64,000 nt of DNA from Myxosarcina sp. GI1 (GTDB taxonomy: Bacteria; Cyanobacteriota; Cyanobacteriia; Cyanobacteriales; Xenococcaceae): positions 364,300 through 428,299 of the forward strand of contig NZ_JRFE01000014.1 in the NCBI RefSeq assembly GCF_000756305.1. Reading direction: 5' to 3'. The notes below the pieces were generated by a model, which was not told the origin of the DNA, did no database searches, and saw only the letters and a program-made list of their open reading frames with translations. Numbering within the stretch: position 1 is the first letter of the stretch; each line of letters begins with the position of its first letter. Shown piece by piece: positions 24,616-34,564 of this stretch. A program made the translations under genes and the position numbers.

Positions 24616-25920
24616 TTACTGGGGTTTAACCAGAGATAGATAAGGTCTATCTAGATAACGGTTTGCTACTTCCAAGATCTTATCGCCTGTAACTTTAGCT
24701 ATTGCCTCTTGAAAATTGCGGTCGTATTCGACTTTCAAACCTAGAGTTTCGTACCAGCCATAAATTTGAGCTAGTTCGCTGTTGGTTTGCTTGCCTAAAG
24801 CATATTGTCCTAAAAGTTTGTTCTTAGCTCCTTGTAGCTCCGCTTCACTAAGCTTGACTTCGCTCAATCGCTTTACTTCATCTCTCAGACCAGCGATCGC
24901 AACTTCGATATTCTTTGGCGCAGTCCCCATATAGGTAATAAACGGTGCTGGTTCCAATCTGGTCGGATAAAATGCCGATACATCATAAGCCAAACCGCGT
25001 TTTTCCCTCAGTTCGACAAACAGACGACTGGAAAGACCGTTACCCAAATAAGTACTAATTAACTTCAAAACTGGATAGTCGGAGCAATCGACACTAGTTC
25101 CCAAATAACCAAGCATCACAATTGCTTGTTGAGTATCTCTTACGATTTCGGCAGTGAAAGGATTGGCGGTTAGAGTAGGGAATTGTGGTTTTGGAAGAGG
25201 ATTAGTAGGAGCTTTCCAGTCACCAAATACATCTCGAATTAAACTGACTGCTGTGTCTGGAGTAATGCGTCCAGATAGACTAATTACCAGACGATCGGGG
25301 CGAAAATAAGTTTGATGGAACTGCTGTAAATCTTGACGTGTTAACTCGGCAACTGAAGACTCCGTCCCTAAAGCTGAAACTCCGTAGGGATGTTCGCCAT
25401 ACATCTGCTGGCGAAGTTGATTAAACGCTACATTAAAGGGCTGTTCCTGTTGCGAACGAATGTTTTGTATAGTTAGTTTGCGCTCTAGTTCTACTTCTGC
25501 TGTAGGAAAAGACGGCGATCGCACGATTTCTGCTAATAGCTTTAGCATGGCAGGAAAGTCAGCCGCTACGGTTTTTAAACTGAACAAAAAATAATCTGTT
25601 GCCGCATCGGCACCCAGACCCGCACCAATAGATTCTACTTTTTCGGCAATATCTAAGGCTGAAAGTTTTTCCGTCCCTTTAGTAATTACGGCAGAAGTTA
25701 AATGAGCGAGTCCCGCGCGATCGCGCTTTTCGGCAATTGTGCCTGCCTGTTTGAAAAAAAAACGACCAGAAATTATATCGGCAGCTTGATTTTCTATAAC
25801 TATTAGGGTGATGCCATTATCTAATACGAGTTGCTGTAAATGAGGTTCTGCTACTGACAGAGGTTCTTCATTGGTGGTGGGAGCGGTATTTGGCTGACCA
25901 TTGGTCAATTTTTCGGACAT
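24616..25920 (-). CDS. M16-family peptidase-like protein lacking the zinc motif
   Basis: 434 residues, pitrilysin fold. Where active M16 members have HxxEH, this protein has GLAHLTSAVITKGTEKLS, so the zinc ligands are missing. Other segments are family-typical: SLSGRITPD, LGTSVDCSDYPVL and GLSSRLFVELREKRGLAYDV, the last being the substrate-shaping R/Y region. It starts 19 bp after the stop of the zinc-bearing M16 gene, so the two probably make a heterodimer in which this is the non-catalytic half, as in other bacterial M16B pairs. Confidence 0.92.
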   Translation of the reverse strand: MSEKLTNGQPNTAPTTNEEPLSVAEPHLQQLVLDNGITLIVIENQAADIISGRFFFKQAGTIAEKRDRAGLAHLTSAVITKGTEKLSALDIAEKVESIGAGLGADAATDYFLFSLKTVAADFPAMLKLLAEIVRSPSFPTAEVELERKLTIQNIRSQQEQPFNVAFNQLRQQMYGEHPYGVSALGTESSVAELTRQDLQQFHQTYFRPDRLVISLSGRITPDTAVSLIRDVFGDWKAPTNPLPKPQFPTLTANPFTAEIVRDTQQAIVMLGYLGTSVDCSDYPVLKLISTYLGNGLSSRLFVELREKRGLAYDVSAFYPTRLEPAPFITYMGTAPKNIEVAIAGLRDEVKRLSEVKLSEAELQGAKNKLLGQYALGKQTNSELAQIYGWYETLGLKVEYDRNFQEAIAKVTGDKILEVANRYLDRPYLSLVKPQ

Positions 25921-25939
25921 TGTTGCTGGTAATTATCGT

Positions 25940-27214
25940 TTAACAAGATCTCAAGCTAGTAATAGCATAGCGTTCTGGAGACAGATAGCGTCGGGCGACT
26001 GCTCGAAGCTGCACTGCTGATAGTCGCTCGACAATCTGAGGGTAAAGTGCCGAATCTTCAGCGGAAGACACTATATCATAGAATCCATAAATGCCTGCTA
26101 ACTGGCTGGGAGTCTCCATCGAAAAAATATAGTTATTAATTAGTTGCCGTTTGGCACGGGTTAACTCTAACTCTGATACCAAAAAGTTTTGTAATTGCCA
26201 TAGGCTGGTACCTAGTAAGCTCTCGACTTCGTTTAGATGTTCTTCTGGTAGCCAGGCGTTAATTGTAAAAATACTTGAATCTTTTTGCAAAGAAAAATCG
26301 CTGCAAATATCTAGTACTAGCTGACGCTCTTCTCTAAATTCTCTCACTAAGCGAGAACAGCGACCTCCAGCTAAAATTACCGATAATAAATCTAAAGCGA
26401 TCGCTTCTTCAAGATCGCTCGCGTTAGGTCCGACCCATCCCATCAATAAACGAGCACATTCGATTATGGGTAGGCGCAATTCCTGGCGGCGAATGGCGGT
26501 TGCTGATGGCTCCTCTCGAACTACCTCAAGGGGACATTCTCTAGGTTGGCTAAATTCTGTAAAAGATGATTCTACCAGCGATCGCGCCGTCTGCGATTCT
26601 ATTCCCCCTATCATTACTACCGTCATATTTTCTGGCTGATAGTATGCTCGATGAAAACAGCGCAGGCGATCGGGTGTATGCTGCATTAATAACTCTTTTT
26701 CTCCCAAAATCGAGCGTTTATAGGGATGATGCTGGTAGAGAGTTTGACATAGTGTTTGAAAAGCGATCCAGTCTGGATCGTCATAGCTAGAATGAATTTC
26801 TTCTAATACTACATCTCGTTCGCGATCGAATTCCTCGTCTGGGATGCTGGCGTGGAGTAAAATATCTGCCAGACAGGGTAAAGTCTGCTCGATGTGTGCT
26901 GTGGCTGTGGTCAAATAAAAATGCGCGTAATCATAGCTAGTAGCAGCATTAGCCATACCGCCAACGTTTTCAATTATCCAGTCGAATTCTCCAGCTTTGA
27001 GATTGGGAGAGCCTTTGAAAATAGCATGTTCTAAAAAATGTGCCATTCCAGACCATGCTTCTGGTTCGGCTGTAGTACCAGCCTTAACCCAAACGTCGGC
27101 AACTACCACAGGGGTTGCGGGCAAATATTGATGAATTAGAGTTAATCCGTTATCTAACTTGTGAGTTTCGGCTAGAAACCGAACTGTGTTTAAACTTTCT
27201 AATAGTCGTGGCAT
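25940..27214 (-). CDS. M16-family zinc peptidase
   Basis: 424 residues. The inverted zinc motif is complete: His59-Phe-Leu-Glu62-His63 in GMAHFLEHAIFKGS, and the third ligand lies in the EFDRERDVVLEEI helix. No signal peptide is obvious, so the enzyme is probably cytoplasmic. It is upstream of a second M16 gene that lacks the motif, in the same transcription unit. The likely role is peptide degradation or processing; the substrate is unknown. Confidence 0.93.
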   Translation of the reverse strand: MPRLLESLNTVRFLAETHKLDNGLTLIHQYLPATPVVVADVWVKAGTTAEPEAWSGMAHFLEHAIFKGSPNLKAGEFDWIIENVGGMANAATSYDYAHFYLTTATAHIEQTLPCLADILLHASIPDEEFDRERDVVLEEIHSSYDDPDWIAFQTLCQTLYQHHPYKRSILGEKELLMQHTPDRLRCFHRAYYQPENMTVVMIGGIESQTARSLVESSFTEFSQPRECPLEVVREEPSATAIRRQELRLPIIECARLLMGWVGPNASDLEEAIALDLLSVILAGGRCSRLVREFREERQLVLDICSDFSLQKDSSIFTINAWLPEEHLNEVESLLGTSLWQLQNFLVSELELTRAKRQLINNYIFSMETPSQLAGIYGFYDIVSSAEDSALYPQIVERLSAVQLRAVARRYLSPERYAITSLRSC

Positions 27215-27627
27215 TAACTAGCTACACTTTAGGCAATATAGCTAATAATAACTTTTTCTTAACTAATTATTTTGTTGCTGTAGAGCTAATTTTATTTGAA
27301 AACCATGACATTTTTGGTTTAATGGCATACCGCCGCGCCGTCTTACCCTAGTTTACGACCTGGGTTCACCAGGTGGGGATTGGCATTTTCTGCTTCCATT
27401 TCCGAGTACTCGCTCGGTATACTTCCACAGAAAACAGTTATTCCCCAAATAAATCAAGCATAGATCGTTAAACTATGCAGGTAGTCACCAACGCGGTAGC
27501 ATAACCTTTTCTATCTTAATAATTTTTGCGTTTTTGGCAAGTAGGAACGAATCGCGTTTGTCTCTACGGTAAAGATTGAAGGGGCGCGATATTATATGGG
27601 AAACATGCAGCAACTAATGAAATTAAG
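27215..27627. other. Spacer between divergent M16 and nadK genes
   Basis: About 410 bp that contain the divergent promoters and a structured segment with a decayed reading frame, listed separately. The DNA in the middle is richer in G and C than the surrounding spacer. Confidence 0.5.
27343..27453 (-). pseudogene. Decayed ORF end with hairpins, possibly the 3' end of an IS200/IS605-type tnpB
   Basis: The minus strand reads WGITVFCGSIPSEYSEMEAE and then NANPHLVNPGRKLG before a stop, with a stop also just upstream, so only a C-terminal scrap remains. The same stretch can fold: CCTGG-GTTCA-CCAGG, and CCGAG/CTCGG nested in TTTTCTG/CAGAAAA. A tnpB tail overlapping a structured guide-RNA-like end would look like this, but I recognise the family only weakly. 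It could also be an unrelated repeat. Confidence 0.3.
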
Positions 27628-28548
27628 GTGGAGTTAAGACACGCAATCATTGTCTACAAAGCATACGATAGTAACAGCAAACAGTGGGCTGAAAAATGTG
27701 CGAAAGAATTAGAAGCACGTCAATGCAAAGTTCTAATGGGACCGAGCGGCATTAGAGACAATCCCTACCCAGTGTTTTTAGCTTCTTCAACGATCGATAT
27801 CGATCTAGCTATTGTCCTGGGTGGAGACGGTACGGCTTTAGGGGCAGCCAGACAACTTGCACCACAAAATATACCAATCTTGGCAGTTAACGTAGGCGGA
27901 CACCTGGGTTTTTTGACCGAACCTTTTGAATTGTTTAAAGACACAGAAAAAATGTGGGATCGTTTGGAGTCAGATCTCTATGCCGTTCAAAAACGCATGA
28001 TGCTGGAGGCACAAATATTTGAGGGCGATCGCAGCAACTCGCAAGCCGTTAGCGAACGTTTTTTTTGTCTCAACGAGATGTGCATTAAGCCTGCTAGCAT
28101 AGACCGCATGCCTACTTCAATTTTAGAAATGGAAGTAGATGGGGAAGTAGTAGATCAATACAGCGGCGATGGTTTGCTGGTATCGACTCCTACAGGTTCT
28201 ACAGGCTATACAGTTTCCGCTAATGGACCGATTTTACATCCTGGAATGCTGGCGATTGCCGTAACTCCTATCTGCCCTCTCAGCCTTTCTGGTCGTCCAA
28301 TTGTCTTACCCCCTGGTAGCATAGTCAGTATTTGGCCTTTTGGCGATCGCGAGGTTAATACCAAACTTTGGACTGATGGAGCTTTAGGAACTACTATCTG
28401 GCCGGGACAGAGAGTTCAAGTACGAATGGCAAATTGTCAAGCAAAATTTATTATTATTCGAGAAAGTTATTCTTTCTATCAAACTTTGAGAGAAAAGTTA
28501 CTATGGGCTGGAACGAGAGTTCATTATGAAAATAATGGTTTAAAGTAA
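27628..28548 (+). CDS. nadK: NAD kinase
   Basis: Phosphorylates NAD to NADP. 306 residues from a GTG start at 27628 (product begins VELRHAIIVYKA); no in-frame ATG lies closer. The nucleotide motif GGDGT is at residues 65-69, followed by NVGGHLGFLTE, LNEMCIKP, DGLLVSTPTGSTGY and PICPLSLSGRPIV, all diagnostic. Cyanobacteria usually have two NAD kinases; this resembles the longer one. The MscS-type gene follows after 53 bp on the same strand. Confidence 0.95.
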   Translation: MELRHAIIVYKAYDSNSKQWAEKCAKELEARQCKVLMGPSGIRDNPYPVFLASSTIDIDLAIVLGGDGTALGAARQLAPQNIPILAVNVGGHLGFLTEPFELFKDTEKMWDRLESDLYAVQKRMMLEAQIFEGDRSNSQAVSERFFCLNEMCIKPASIDRMPTSILEMEVDGEVVDQYSGDGLLVSTPTGSTGYTVSANGPILHPGMLAIAVTPICPLSLSGRPIVLPPGSIVSIWPFGDREVNTKLWTDGALGTTIWPGQRVQVRMANCQAKFIIIRESYSFYQTLREKLLWAGTRVHYENNGLK

Positions 28549-28601
28549 TTTTTTTAATAAACACTAATCGTTAATACTTTTAAAACAAATTACAGCGATT
28601 G

Positions 28602-30257
28602 ATGAATTACAAAAAGCTATTTTATTTAGCTATAGCTATATTTACTACTGTGTCAATCTGGGTTGTTGATGGTGACATAACATTGGCGCAGTTTGACTAT
28701 GCCCCCTTTCAAAACTTCTATGGTTTGGAAAACCTACGATTAACTCCTAATTCAGAGAACACTTCAAAAGCTCCAGTAGTAATTGACGGTAGAAGAATAT
28801 TTTCTGTCAGCCAATCGACAGAACAAAAAGCTGCTGAAAGAGCGGAAAACATCGAAACTAAGCTTAAAAACGCTATTAAATCTTCCGAATCTTTAGAAGT
28901 TAGTATAAGACAAGAAAACAACTATCCCGTAATTTATCTCAACGATAACTATTTATTTACTGTTACTAGCGACGATACCCTTGGTAGCGAAACTATTCAA
29001 ACCAGAGCCGAACAGATCCGTGACGATATCGATTTAGCGATCGCTTTAGCCAGACAAGAAAGAAGCACAGATTATCTTCAACAACGCGGAATTATTGCAG
29101 TTGCGATACTATTGGTTGCCCTAATTTTAAGTAGGTTTATCGATCGACTGCAAAAATATCCTTTAAGAACGGCCATAAAAAAAATTATTCCAGGTTTTCC
29201 CAACAATGACAGTTCTCAGCCTTCTAGCCTCACTACTTTATACCGCGTCAAATTGGGATTTATTCAATTTATCTTGTGGATAATTACTATCCTGACTATT
29301 TCTGAGTTATTTCCTCTGACAAGACAATGGCGATATCGAATCTTCAATCTATTTAATAACTCAGTATTTGATTTCAGCGGCTATGACTTTTCAATTATCG
29401 ATCTAGTAATTCTGATAGCTTTATTGATTGCCGTCATCATCGGTAGCGGCTATGTCACCAACCTGTTGCGAGTCAAAATTTTACAGGCAACTAGAATCAG
29501 TCGCGGTTTGCAAGAGGTAATTTTAATTGTTACTAAATACGGTCTGATTACGATTAGCGTAATTATTTTGCTGCAAGCGTATGGACTGAATTTAAGTTCA
29601 CTGGCAATAATTGGTAGTGCTTTGGGTGTAGGTATTGGTTTTGGTTTTCAAGATATTGCTAAGAACTTCGGTAGCGGTCTGGTGTTGTTATTCGAGCGCA
29701 CGATTCAGGTCGGAGATTTTATTCAAGTAGGAGAACATTTAGGAACTGTAGAAAGAGTGGGAGCGCGGAGTATTGTCTTACAAACTTTAGATCGAATTTC
29801 GGTTATCGTACCTAATTCACGCTTTTTAACTGACGAAGTAATTAACTGGAGTCATCGCAACTCAGCCGCCAGACTTCACATACCAGTTGGCGTGGCTTAC
29901 GGTACTGATGTAGATAAATTTAAATTAGCTCTATTAAAGGCAGCAGAGGAACATTTAGAAATTTTGAGCAATCCCAAACCGCAAGTTTTTTTTACTGGCT
30001 TTGGTGATAGTTCCCTCGATTTTGAATTGTTAGTTTGGGTAGCTAATCCAAGCATTCAGGTAAGAGTTAAAAGCGATCTTTACTTTAGTATTGAAGCAAT
30101 TCTTAGAAAGCAAGATATTGAAATCCCTTTTCCTCAAAGAGATTTGCACTTGCGTACTGGTAATTTACCCATAACTCTAACTCCTCAATTAGAAAATCAT
30201 TTGCTTCATTTACTAAAACGTTGGATTAGCGATCGCCAGACAAATGGCAAGAAATAA
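28602..30257 (+). CDS. MscS-family mechanosensitive channel
   Basis: 551 residues from ATG 28602 (a TTG codon directly before it is less likely). A signal peptide (about 1-30) leads into a periplasmic domain with a long helix (about 70-100). Then come several membrane helices between about 160 and 350. The last is the pore helix, LSSLAIIGSALGVGIGFGFQDIAKNFGSG, followed by the MscS beta domain VGDFIQVGEHLGTVERVGARS and IVPNSRFLTDEVINW. It releases solutes when membrane tension rises. Likely co-transcribed with nadK; its stop lies 6 bp from the convergent Nudix stop. Confidence 0.93.
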   Translation: MNYKKLFYLAIAIFTTVSIWVVDGDITLAQFDYAPFQNFYGLENLRLTPNSENTSKAPVVIDGRRIFSVSQSTEQKAAERAENIETKLKNAIKSSESLEVSIRQENNYPVIYLNDNYLFTVTSDDTLGSETIQTRAEQIRDDIDLAIALARQERSTDYLQQRGIIAVAILLVALILSRFIDRLQKYPLRTAIKKIIPGFPNNDSSQPSSLTTLYRVKLGFIQFILWIITILTISELFPLTRQWRYRIFNLFNNSVFDFSGYDFSIIDLVILIALLIAVIIGSGYVTNLLRVKILQATRISRGLQEVILIVTKYGLITISVIILLQAYGLNLSSLAIIGSALGVGIGFGFQDIAKNFGSGLVLLFERTIQVGDFIQVGEHLGTVERVGARSIVLQTLDRISVIVPNSRFLTDEVINWSHRNSAARLHIPVGVAYGTDVDKFKLALLKAAEEHLEILSNPKPQVFFTGFGDSSLDFELLVWVANPSIQVRVKSDLYFSIEAILRKQDIEIPFPQRDLHLRTGNLPITLTPQLENHLLHLLKRWISDRQTNGKK

Positions 30258-30263
30258 TTCTTT

Positions 30264-30821
30264 TTAACCTTCGCTGTTCAATAAAGCACGTGCCATATAA
30301 AAACTAGCAATAGATTTACCATCTATTGGTTCGCCAGCTACAATTGCTGCCTCTAGTTCTTCACCACTCATCAATACAACTTCTATATCCTCATCTTCAT
30401 CTTGTTGGGGAGGTTGTGCCAATTTTTCTAAATCTCGTGCCAAAAAAGCATAGATATATTCGTCGGAGTAACCAGGGGCGAGAATAAACTTACCAAGAGA
30501 TTGCCACTGATGAGCGCGATAGCCTGTTTCTTCTTCAATCTCTCGTTTTATGGTTTCAGCAGGATCTTCATCTGGTTCGACGGTACCCGCAGGAAACTCT
30601 AGCAGTCTACCTTTGACGGTAAATCGATATTGCTTGACCAAAACAAATTTACCCTCTGGGGTAACTGGTACGGCTAAAGCTCCACCTGGATGGCGAATAC
30701 ATTCCCAGTCACCTTCAACACCGTTGGGTAGACGCAGTTTAATTACTTCGTAGTCAAATTTACGTCCTTTATAAAATAGCTTGCGTTGCAGAATTTCTGA
30801 GGGTTCGTTACTTACTGACAT
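30264..30821 (-). CDS. Nudix hydrolase, ADP-ribose pyrophosphatase-like
   Basis: 185 residues. The Nudix box is complete: GTVEPDEDPAETIKREIEEETGY, with the G-x5-E-x7-REUxEExGU spacing. The upstream VTPEGKFVLVKQYRF and FPAG elements and the downstream APGYSDEYIYAFLA fit the ADP-ribose/ADP-sugar subgroup. Cytoplasmic. Convergent with the MscS-type gene; folK lies upstream on the same strand after 138 bp. Confidence 0.92.
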   Translation of the reverse strand: MSVSNEPSEILQRKLFYKGRKFDYEVIKLRLPNGVEGDWECIRHPGGALAVPVTPEGKFVLVKQYRFTVKGRLLEFPAGTVEPDEDPAETIKREIEEETGYRAHQWQSLGKFILAPGYSDEYIYAFLARDLEKLAQPPQQDEDEDIEVVLMSGEELEAAIVAGEPIDGKSIASFYMARALLNSEG

Positions 30822-30959
30822 ATGTGAGTTTGAAGTTAGTGGTTAGTAGTTAAGCAGTAAAACGATCGAAAGTGAGAAAATTTGGTTTTTTCCTTTGTCA
30901 GATTTATGTCGATCATTGTGTTGGGGGAAACTTTAATATTAAGAATATCATTACTCTAC

Positions 30960-31445
30960 TCAACCGTATTTTTCGACTCCTGTAGCGTCTACTCGTCGGG
31001 CAAGTTGAGCGATCGCTTTTTGGGAAACTGGTTCGATCCAGTCTGGAGCAATTTCTGCTAGAGGAATTAACACAAAAGCTCTTTCGTTCATTCTGGGATG
31101 GGGAATTGTCAGATTAGGATGCTCTAAAATCAAATCTTCGTATAGTAACAAATCTAAATCTAGAGTTCTGGCTCCCCATTTTTCAGTTCTCACTCGTCCA
31201 AACTGAAGTTCGATCGCCTGGATAAGAGTTAATAACTCTTCTGGAGTTTGGTCTACCTGCAACAGCGCACAACCATTGAGATAGTCTGGTTGAGGCGTAG
31301 GCGTTCCTACTGGTTTGGTTCGATACCAGCTAGAAGTAGCTTTCAAATCTATGCCAGGAGTTTGGGATAGTACTGCTAAAGAAGTTTTTAAAGTATTGAG
31401 GGAATCACCTAAATTACTACCTAGAGCGATCGCACATTTAGCCAT
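30960..31445 (-). CDS. folK: 2-amino-4-hydroxy-6-hydroxymethyldihydropteridine diphosphokinase
   Basis: Folate biosynthesis enzyme that pyrophosphorylates the pterin before its coupling to p-aminobenzoate. 161 residues. Motifs: ALGSNLGD at the start, SSWYRTKPVG, DYLNGCALLQV, and the signature RTEKWGARTLDLDLLLYED followed by PHPRMNERAFVLIPL. No other folate gene is adjacent. Confidence 0.96.
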   Translation of the reverse strand: MAKCAIALGSNLGDSLNTLKTSLAVLSQTPGIDLKATSSWYRTKPVGTPTPQPDYLNGCALLQVDQTPEELLTLIQAIELQFGRVRTEKWGARTLDLDLLLYEDLILEHPNLTIPHPRMNERAFVLIPLAEIAPDWIEPVSQKAIAQLARRVDATGVEKYG

Positions 31446-31762
31446 TACTAATAAAATAATTTGTATTTTTTAGTTAGATTAGCAGACTACAGAAAACTAA
31501 TTGACATAACTATACTCGGCGATCGCTTTATTAAATTCTAAAAATTTAATTTAGATATTTCCTAAATAAAACTCTTTACTTAGCGATTGCCAAACAAGAT
31601 ATTAAAGTACATACAGCAATTTTTAGTTGGATGAGGTTCGTTTTGGATTAGTCAGGCACTAGGCACCAGGGGGTCAGCGATTCTCGTTTGGTATAAATTT
31701 GTACTCAATTAATATGAAAATTGCTGTGATTGCTAACTCAAATGCTTTCAAAGTCATAGCAA
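31446..31762. other. Intergenic spacer
   Basis: About 317 bp between the folK start and the stop of the upstream sugar dehydrogenase gene, both on the minus strand. It should hold the folK promoter. A short GGCACTAGGCACC imperfect repeat is the only thing of note. Confidence 0.5.
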
Positions 31763-34210
31763 CTAAAAGCTTTGAGCCAATAAAAAGTCATTTTGCGCAG
31801 TTCTAGCGATTGTAAGATTTTGTTCTCCTGCATCGATAATGTTTCCGCTTTGAGTCGGATCGAAACTCCAGCTGATAATTTCTCCTGTACCGCGATTGAC
31901 TCCATAAAGATTTCCATCAGGACCAGTCGATATTTGAGTCAGACCACCAACGTTATCTTGAAAAGTATTAACCTCAACATTACCATTTTCAAAAGTTAGA
32001 TAGCGTACTGTACTATCACCAAAGTCACTAAAAAATAAAGCATCATCGTAGACATCAGGGAAAGTATCGCCAGTATAAAAATCTCCCATAATAATTGCCA
32101 CAGCACCATCACTGTGATTGCGAGCATAAAGCGGTGTGGTTACAGATTCTCCACTCTCATAAAAAGCCTGTGCTTCTGGTAGAGTTTGATACTCATTTTG
32201 CTGCAAGCTTTCTTCATTGCCACCTTCATAGTAGGGCCAGCCAAAGTTAGCACCAGCACCTGTATTAATTTCTTCCCAAGTCTTCCAGCCTACATCGCCA
32301 ATATATGGTTCGTTGGTATCAGGATCGATGGTAAAACGAAACGGATTGCGTAAGCCATAGCTATATACTTTAGAGCGATTGCTATCGGGATTACCATCAT
32401 AAAATGGATTGTCAGACAAACCATCTCCAGTAAGAGGATCTACGCGTAAAATTTTACCCGAAAGATTATCAATATCTTGAACGCGAACGCTGCGGGGATC
32501 GACCTGATTATAGGAAGTTCCATCACCATTGCTGATAAATAAAGAACCATCAGTTCCAAAACGCAAGGCACCTACAGAATGGGATTCGCTATCGGTAGCT
32601 AAATAGTCCTGAATATTTTCGCCTTCTGGAGTAATTCCCGACGGAGGAATATCAAAATCATTGGTACTGTTGGCATCGGGACGACTAATATTTTCCCAGG
32701 TGCTGTTGGCTCCCGCAATCACGACTTCGCTATTAGGTAGAGCAGTAGTAAAATCAGTACTAGGATCGGCTTCGATCCTGATGACGCGAGAAGGACGATT
32801 GCCATTACCGTCGGGTCCTGCCAAACCAGTATTTCCCTGTGCTTCAGGTGGATCGTAGGTAAAAGCCAAATAAACATAGGGTTGGTTGGGGAAATCTGGA
32901 TGAACGGCTAATCCCAATAAACCACGATCTCTGGTATTGTTAACTTGTTCTGAAATATCGATAAACGGCGTTGCCGCTAAAGAGCCATTTTCGATTAAAC
33001 GCACTATTCCAATTTGTTGTGCTACAAACAAGCTTTCACCATTGGGTGTCCAGTCAATTGCGGTTGGCTGATTTAGTCCCGAAGCAAAGGTTTCGAGAAC
33101 AAAGGCACCAAGATCGTTATCGAGAATATCGACTGCCAGATCTTCTAAGGTAAAACCATCAAAAGTATTGTCTTCACTACTGACACTATGGCTAATCGTT
33201 CCTTGATGATTGCCTTCTTGTAGATCGTCATCAATTGCGCTCACGCTGACTGTTTGAGCTTCGTTCCAGTTATCGGGAGTAAAGGTAAGAGTCGCAACAT
33301 CAGTGCTAACCTGGTCATCGGTGGTAATATCTACCGTAACGTTACTATTTGGTTGACTGCCTAGAGTAATGCTGTAACTATCGCTACCCCCTGCTTCGCT
33401 AACTTGAGTGTTGCTTTCAGTTTCCTCTAAAATTACCGCATCTACAGGAGTTTCGTTGTCATTAATGGTAATGCGTGCGGTTCTGGGTGCATCGAGCGTG
33501 CCATTACCTGTAACACTATCAATAGTTAAACTAAAGGTTTCTTCTGGATCTACTGTTTCATCATCGATGATTGGAACGGTGATATTTTGGCTGCTTTCTC
33601 CTGGAGCAAAAGTTAACGTTCCCTCCGTAGCAGTAAAGTCTTCTCCTGCGATCGCCGTTTCAGCAAAAGTTTGATAGTTTACCGAAACGGTTTGCTGTAG
33701 ATTACCAGTTCGTACTACGGGAATATCAACCGTACCAGCAGCTTCATTGACTGTAAAAATACTGTTGCCTAAAGCTAAAATGCTAGGCTCAGAATTGACG
33801 GGAATGAATTCGAGATAGTCAACTCTTGCTGGTTCAAACCATCTCTCTCTGCCTGTAAGGGTAAAATTATCACCTTGGTTAACAGTTATACCCGCAGCAA
33901 TTTCTCTGGTAGTTGCGGTTGTCGAATTTGCTCCACCGCTAGGAAAATTGCGATTGAGTCTCCAACTGTCTAAAACGTTATCGTTTTGCTTGACTTCAAG
34001 TCTTGAAATACCGTCATTCTCGTCATAGTAACCAACAACTATATCGTACTCTCCAGAAGCTCCTTCAAAACTAAATGAAGCAGTTCCAGTTTGAAAAATC
34101 CAGCCACCAGCTAAACTAATTAATTCTCCACCCGATGCCGAACCATTGGCTTCAATACGATAGGTGTCGAGAGACATCGATTCAGCTTCTACGATAAATG
34201 TTTCGACCAT
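31763..34210 (-). CDS. Calx-beta / PQQ-type sugar dehydrogenase multidomain protein
   Basis: 815 residues. About 1-140 is a carbohydrate-binding-like beta domain (ETFIVEAESM start, YDIVVGYYDENDG). About 145-250 is a Calx-beta domain (VNEAAGTVDIPVVRTG, then DFTATEGTLTFAPGESSQNI). A second beta domain follows. From about 370 to 790 it is a glucose/sorbosone dehydrogenase-type propeller (GLNQPTAIDWTPNG, DRGLLGLAVHPDF, SHSVGALRFGTDGSLFISNGDG, SYGLRNPFRF). There is no signal peptide, so if secreted it must use another route, for example type I. The redox cofactor and substrate are not evident. Confidence 0.85.
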   Translation of the reverse strand: MVETFIVEAESMSLDTYRIEANGSASGGELISLAGGWIFQTGTASFSFEGASGEYDIVVGYYDENDGISRLEVKQNDNVLDSWRLNRNFPSGGANSTTATTREIAAGITVNQGDNFTLTGRERWFEPARVDYLEFIPVNSEPSILALGNSIFTVNEAAGTVDIPVVRTGNLQQTVSVNYQTFAETAIAGEDFTATEGTLTFAPGESSQNITVPIIDDETVDPEETFSLTIDSVTGNGTLDAPRTARITINDNETPVDAVILEETESNTQVSEAGGSDSYSITLGSQPNSNVTVDITTDDQVSTDVATLTFTPDNWNEAQTVSVSAIDDDLQEGNHQGTISHSVSSEDNTFDGFTLEDLAVDILDNDLGAFVLETFASGLNQPTAIDWTPNGESLFVAQQIGIVRLIENGSLAATPFIDISEQVNNTRDRGLLGLAVHPDFPNQPYVYLAFTYDPPEAQGNTGLAGPDGNGNRPSRVIRIEADPSTDFTTALPNSEVVIAGANSTWENISRPDANSTNDFDIPPSGITPEGENIQDYLATDSESHSVGALRFGTDGSLFISNGDGTSYNQVDPRSVRVQDIDNLSGKILRVDPLTGDGLSDNPFYDGNPDSNRSKVYSYGLRNPFRFTIDPDTNEPYIGDVGWKTWEEINTGAGANFGWPYYEGGNEESLQQNEYQTLPEAQAFYESGESVTTPLYARNHSDGAVAIIMGDFYTGDTFPDVYDDALFFSDFGDSTVRYLTFENGNVEVNTFQDNVGGLTQISTGPDGNLYGVNRGTGEIISWSFDPTQSGNIIDAGEQNLTIARTAQNDFLLAQSF

Positions 34211-34531
34211 GACCGTTTTAATGTATACAAATATACAGTTTGGCTTGAAAGCTTTACAAGCCTTATGACTGCTTAATTTAAATGATAAATATTGCTATTT
34301 ATATTAGTATATTTACGGAGCACATCTTAATAAAATAGAACATACACAATTAGAAAATTAAATTGCAGGCAATCCCTATTTTTTGTTTTCCTTTGCCTGT
34401 TTCCTATGGTTGAAACTTGGCGTAAGTTCTAAAATACTTAAAACCGACATTCCGCAGAAATAAAAAAATAACTGAATAATTATCGGAAGAATCAAGTCTG
34501 GATATCAAATCAAGTTAAATTAAAGAAAAAG

Positions 34532-34564
34532 TTGATGGTATGTTAAAAATCATGACACCATCAA
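34532..34564 (+). promoter_or_regulatory. Hairpin over the transposase start
   Basis: Stem TTGATGGT (34532-34539) / ACCATCAA (34557-34564). The 17-nt loop holds the first start codon (ATG 34540) and a second ATG at 34552. Such hairpins in IS elements can hide the transposase start in read-through transcripts. Confidence 0.5.
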
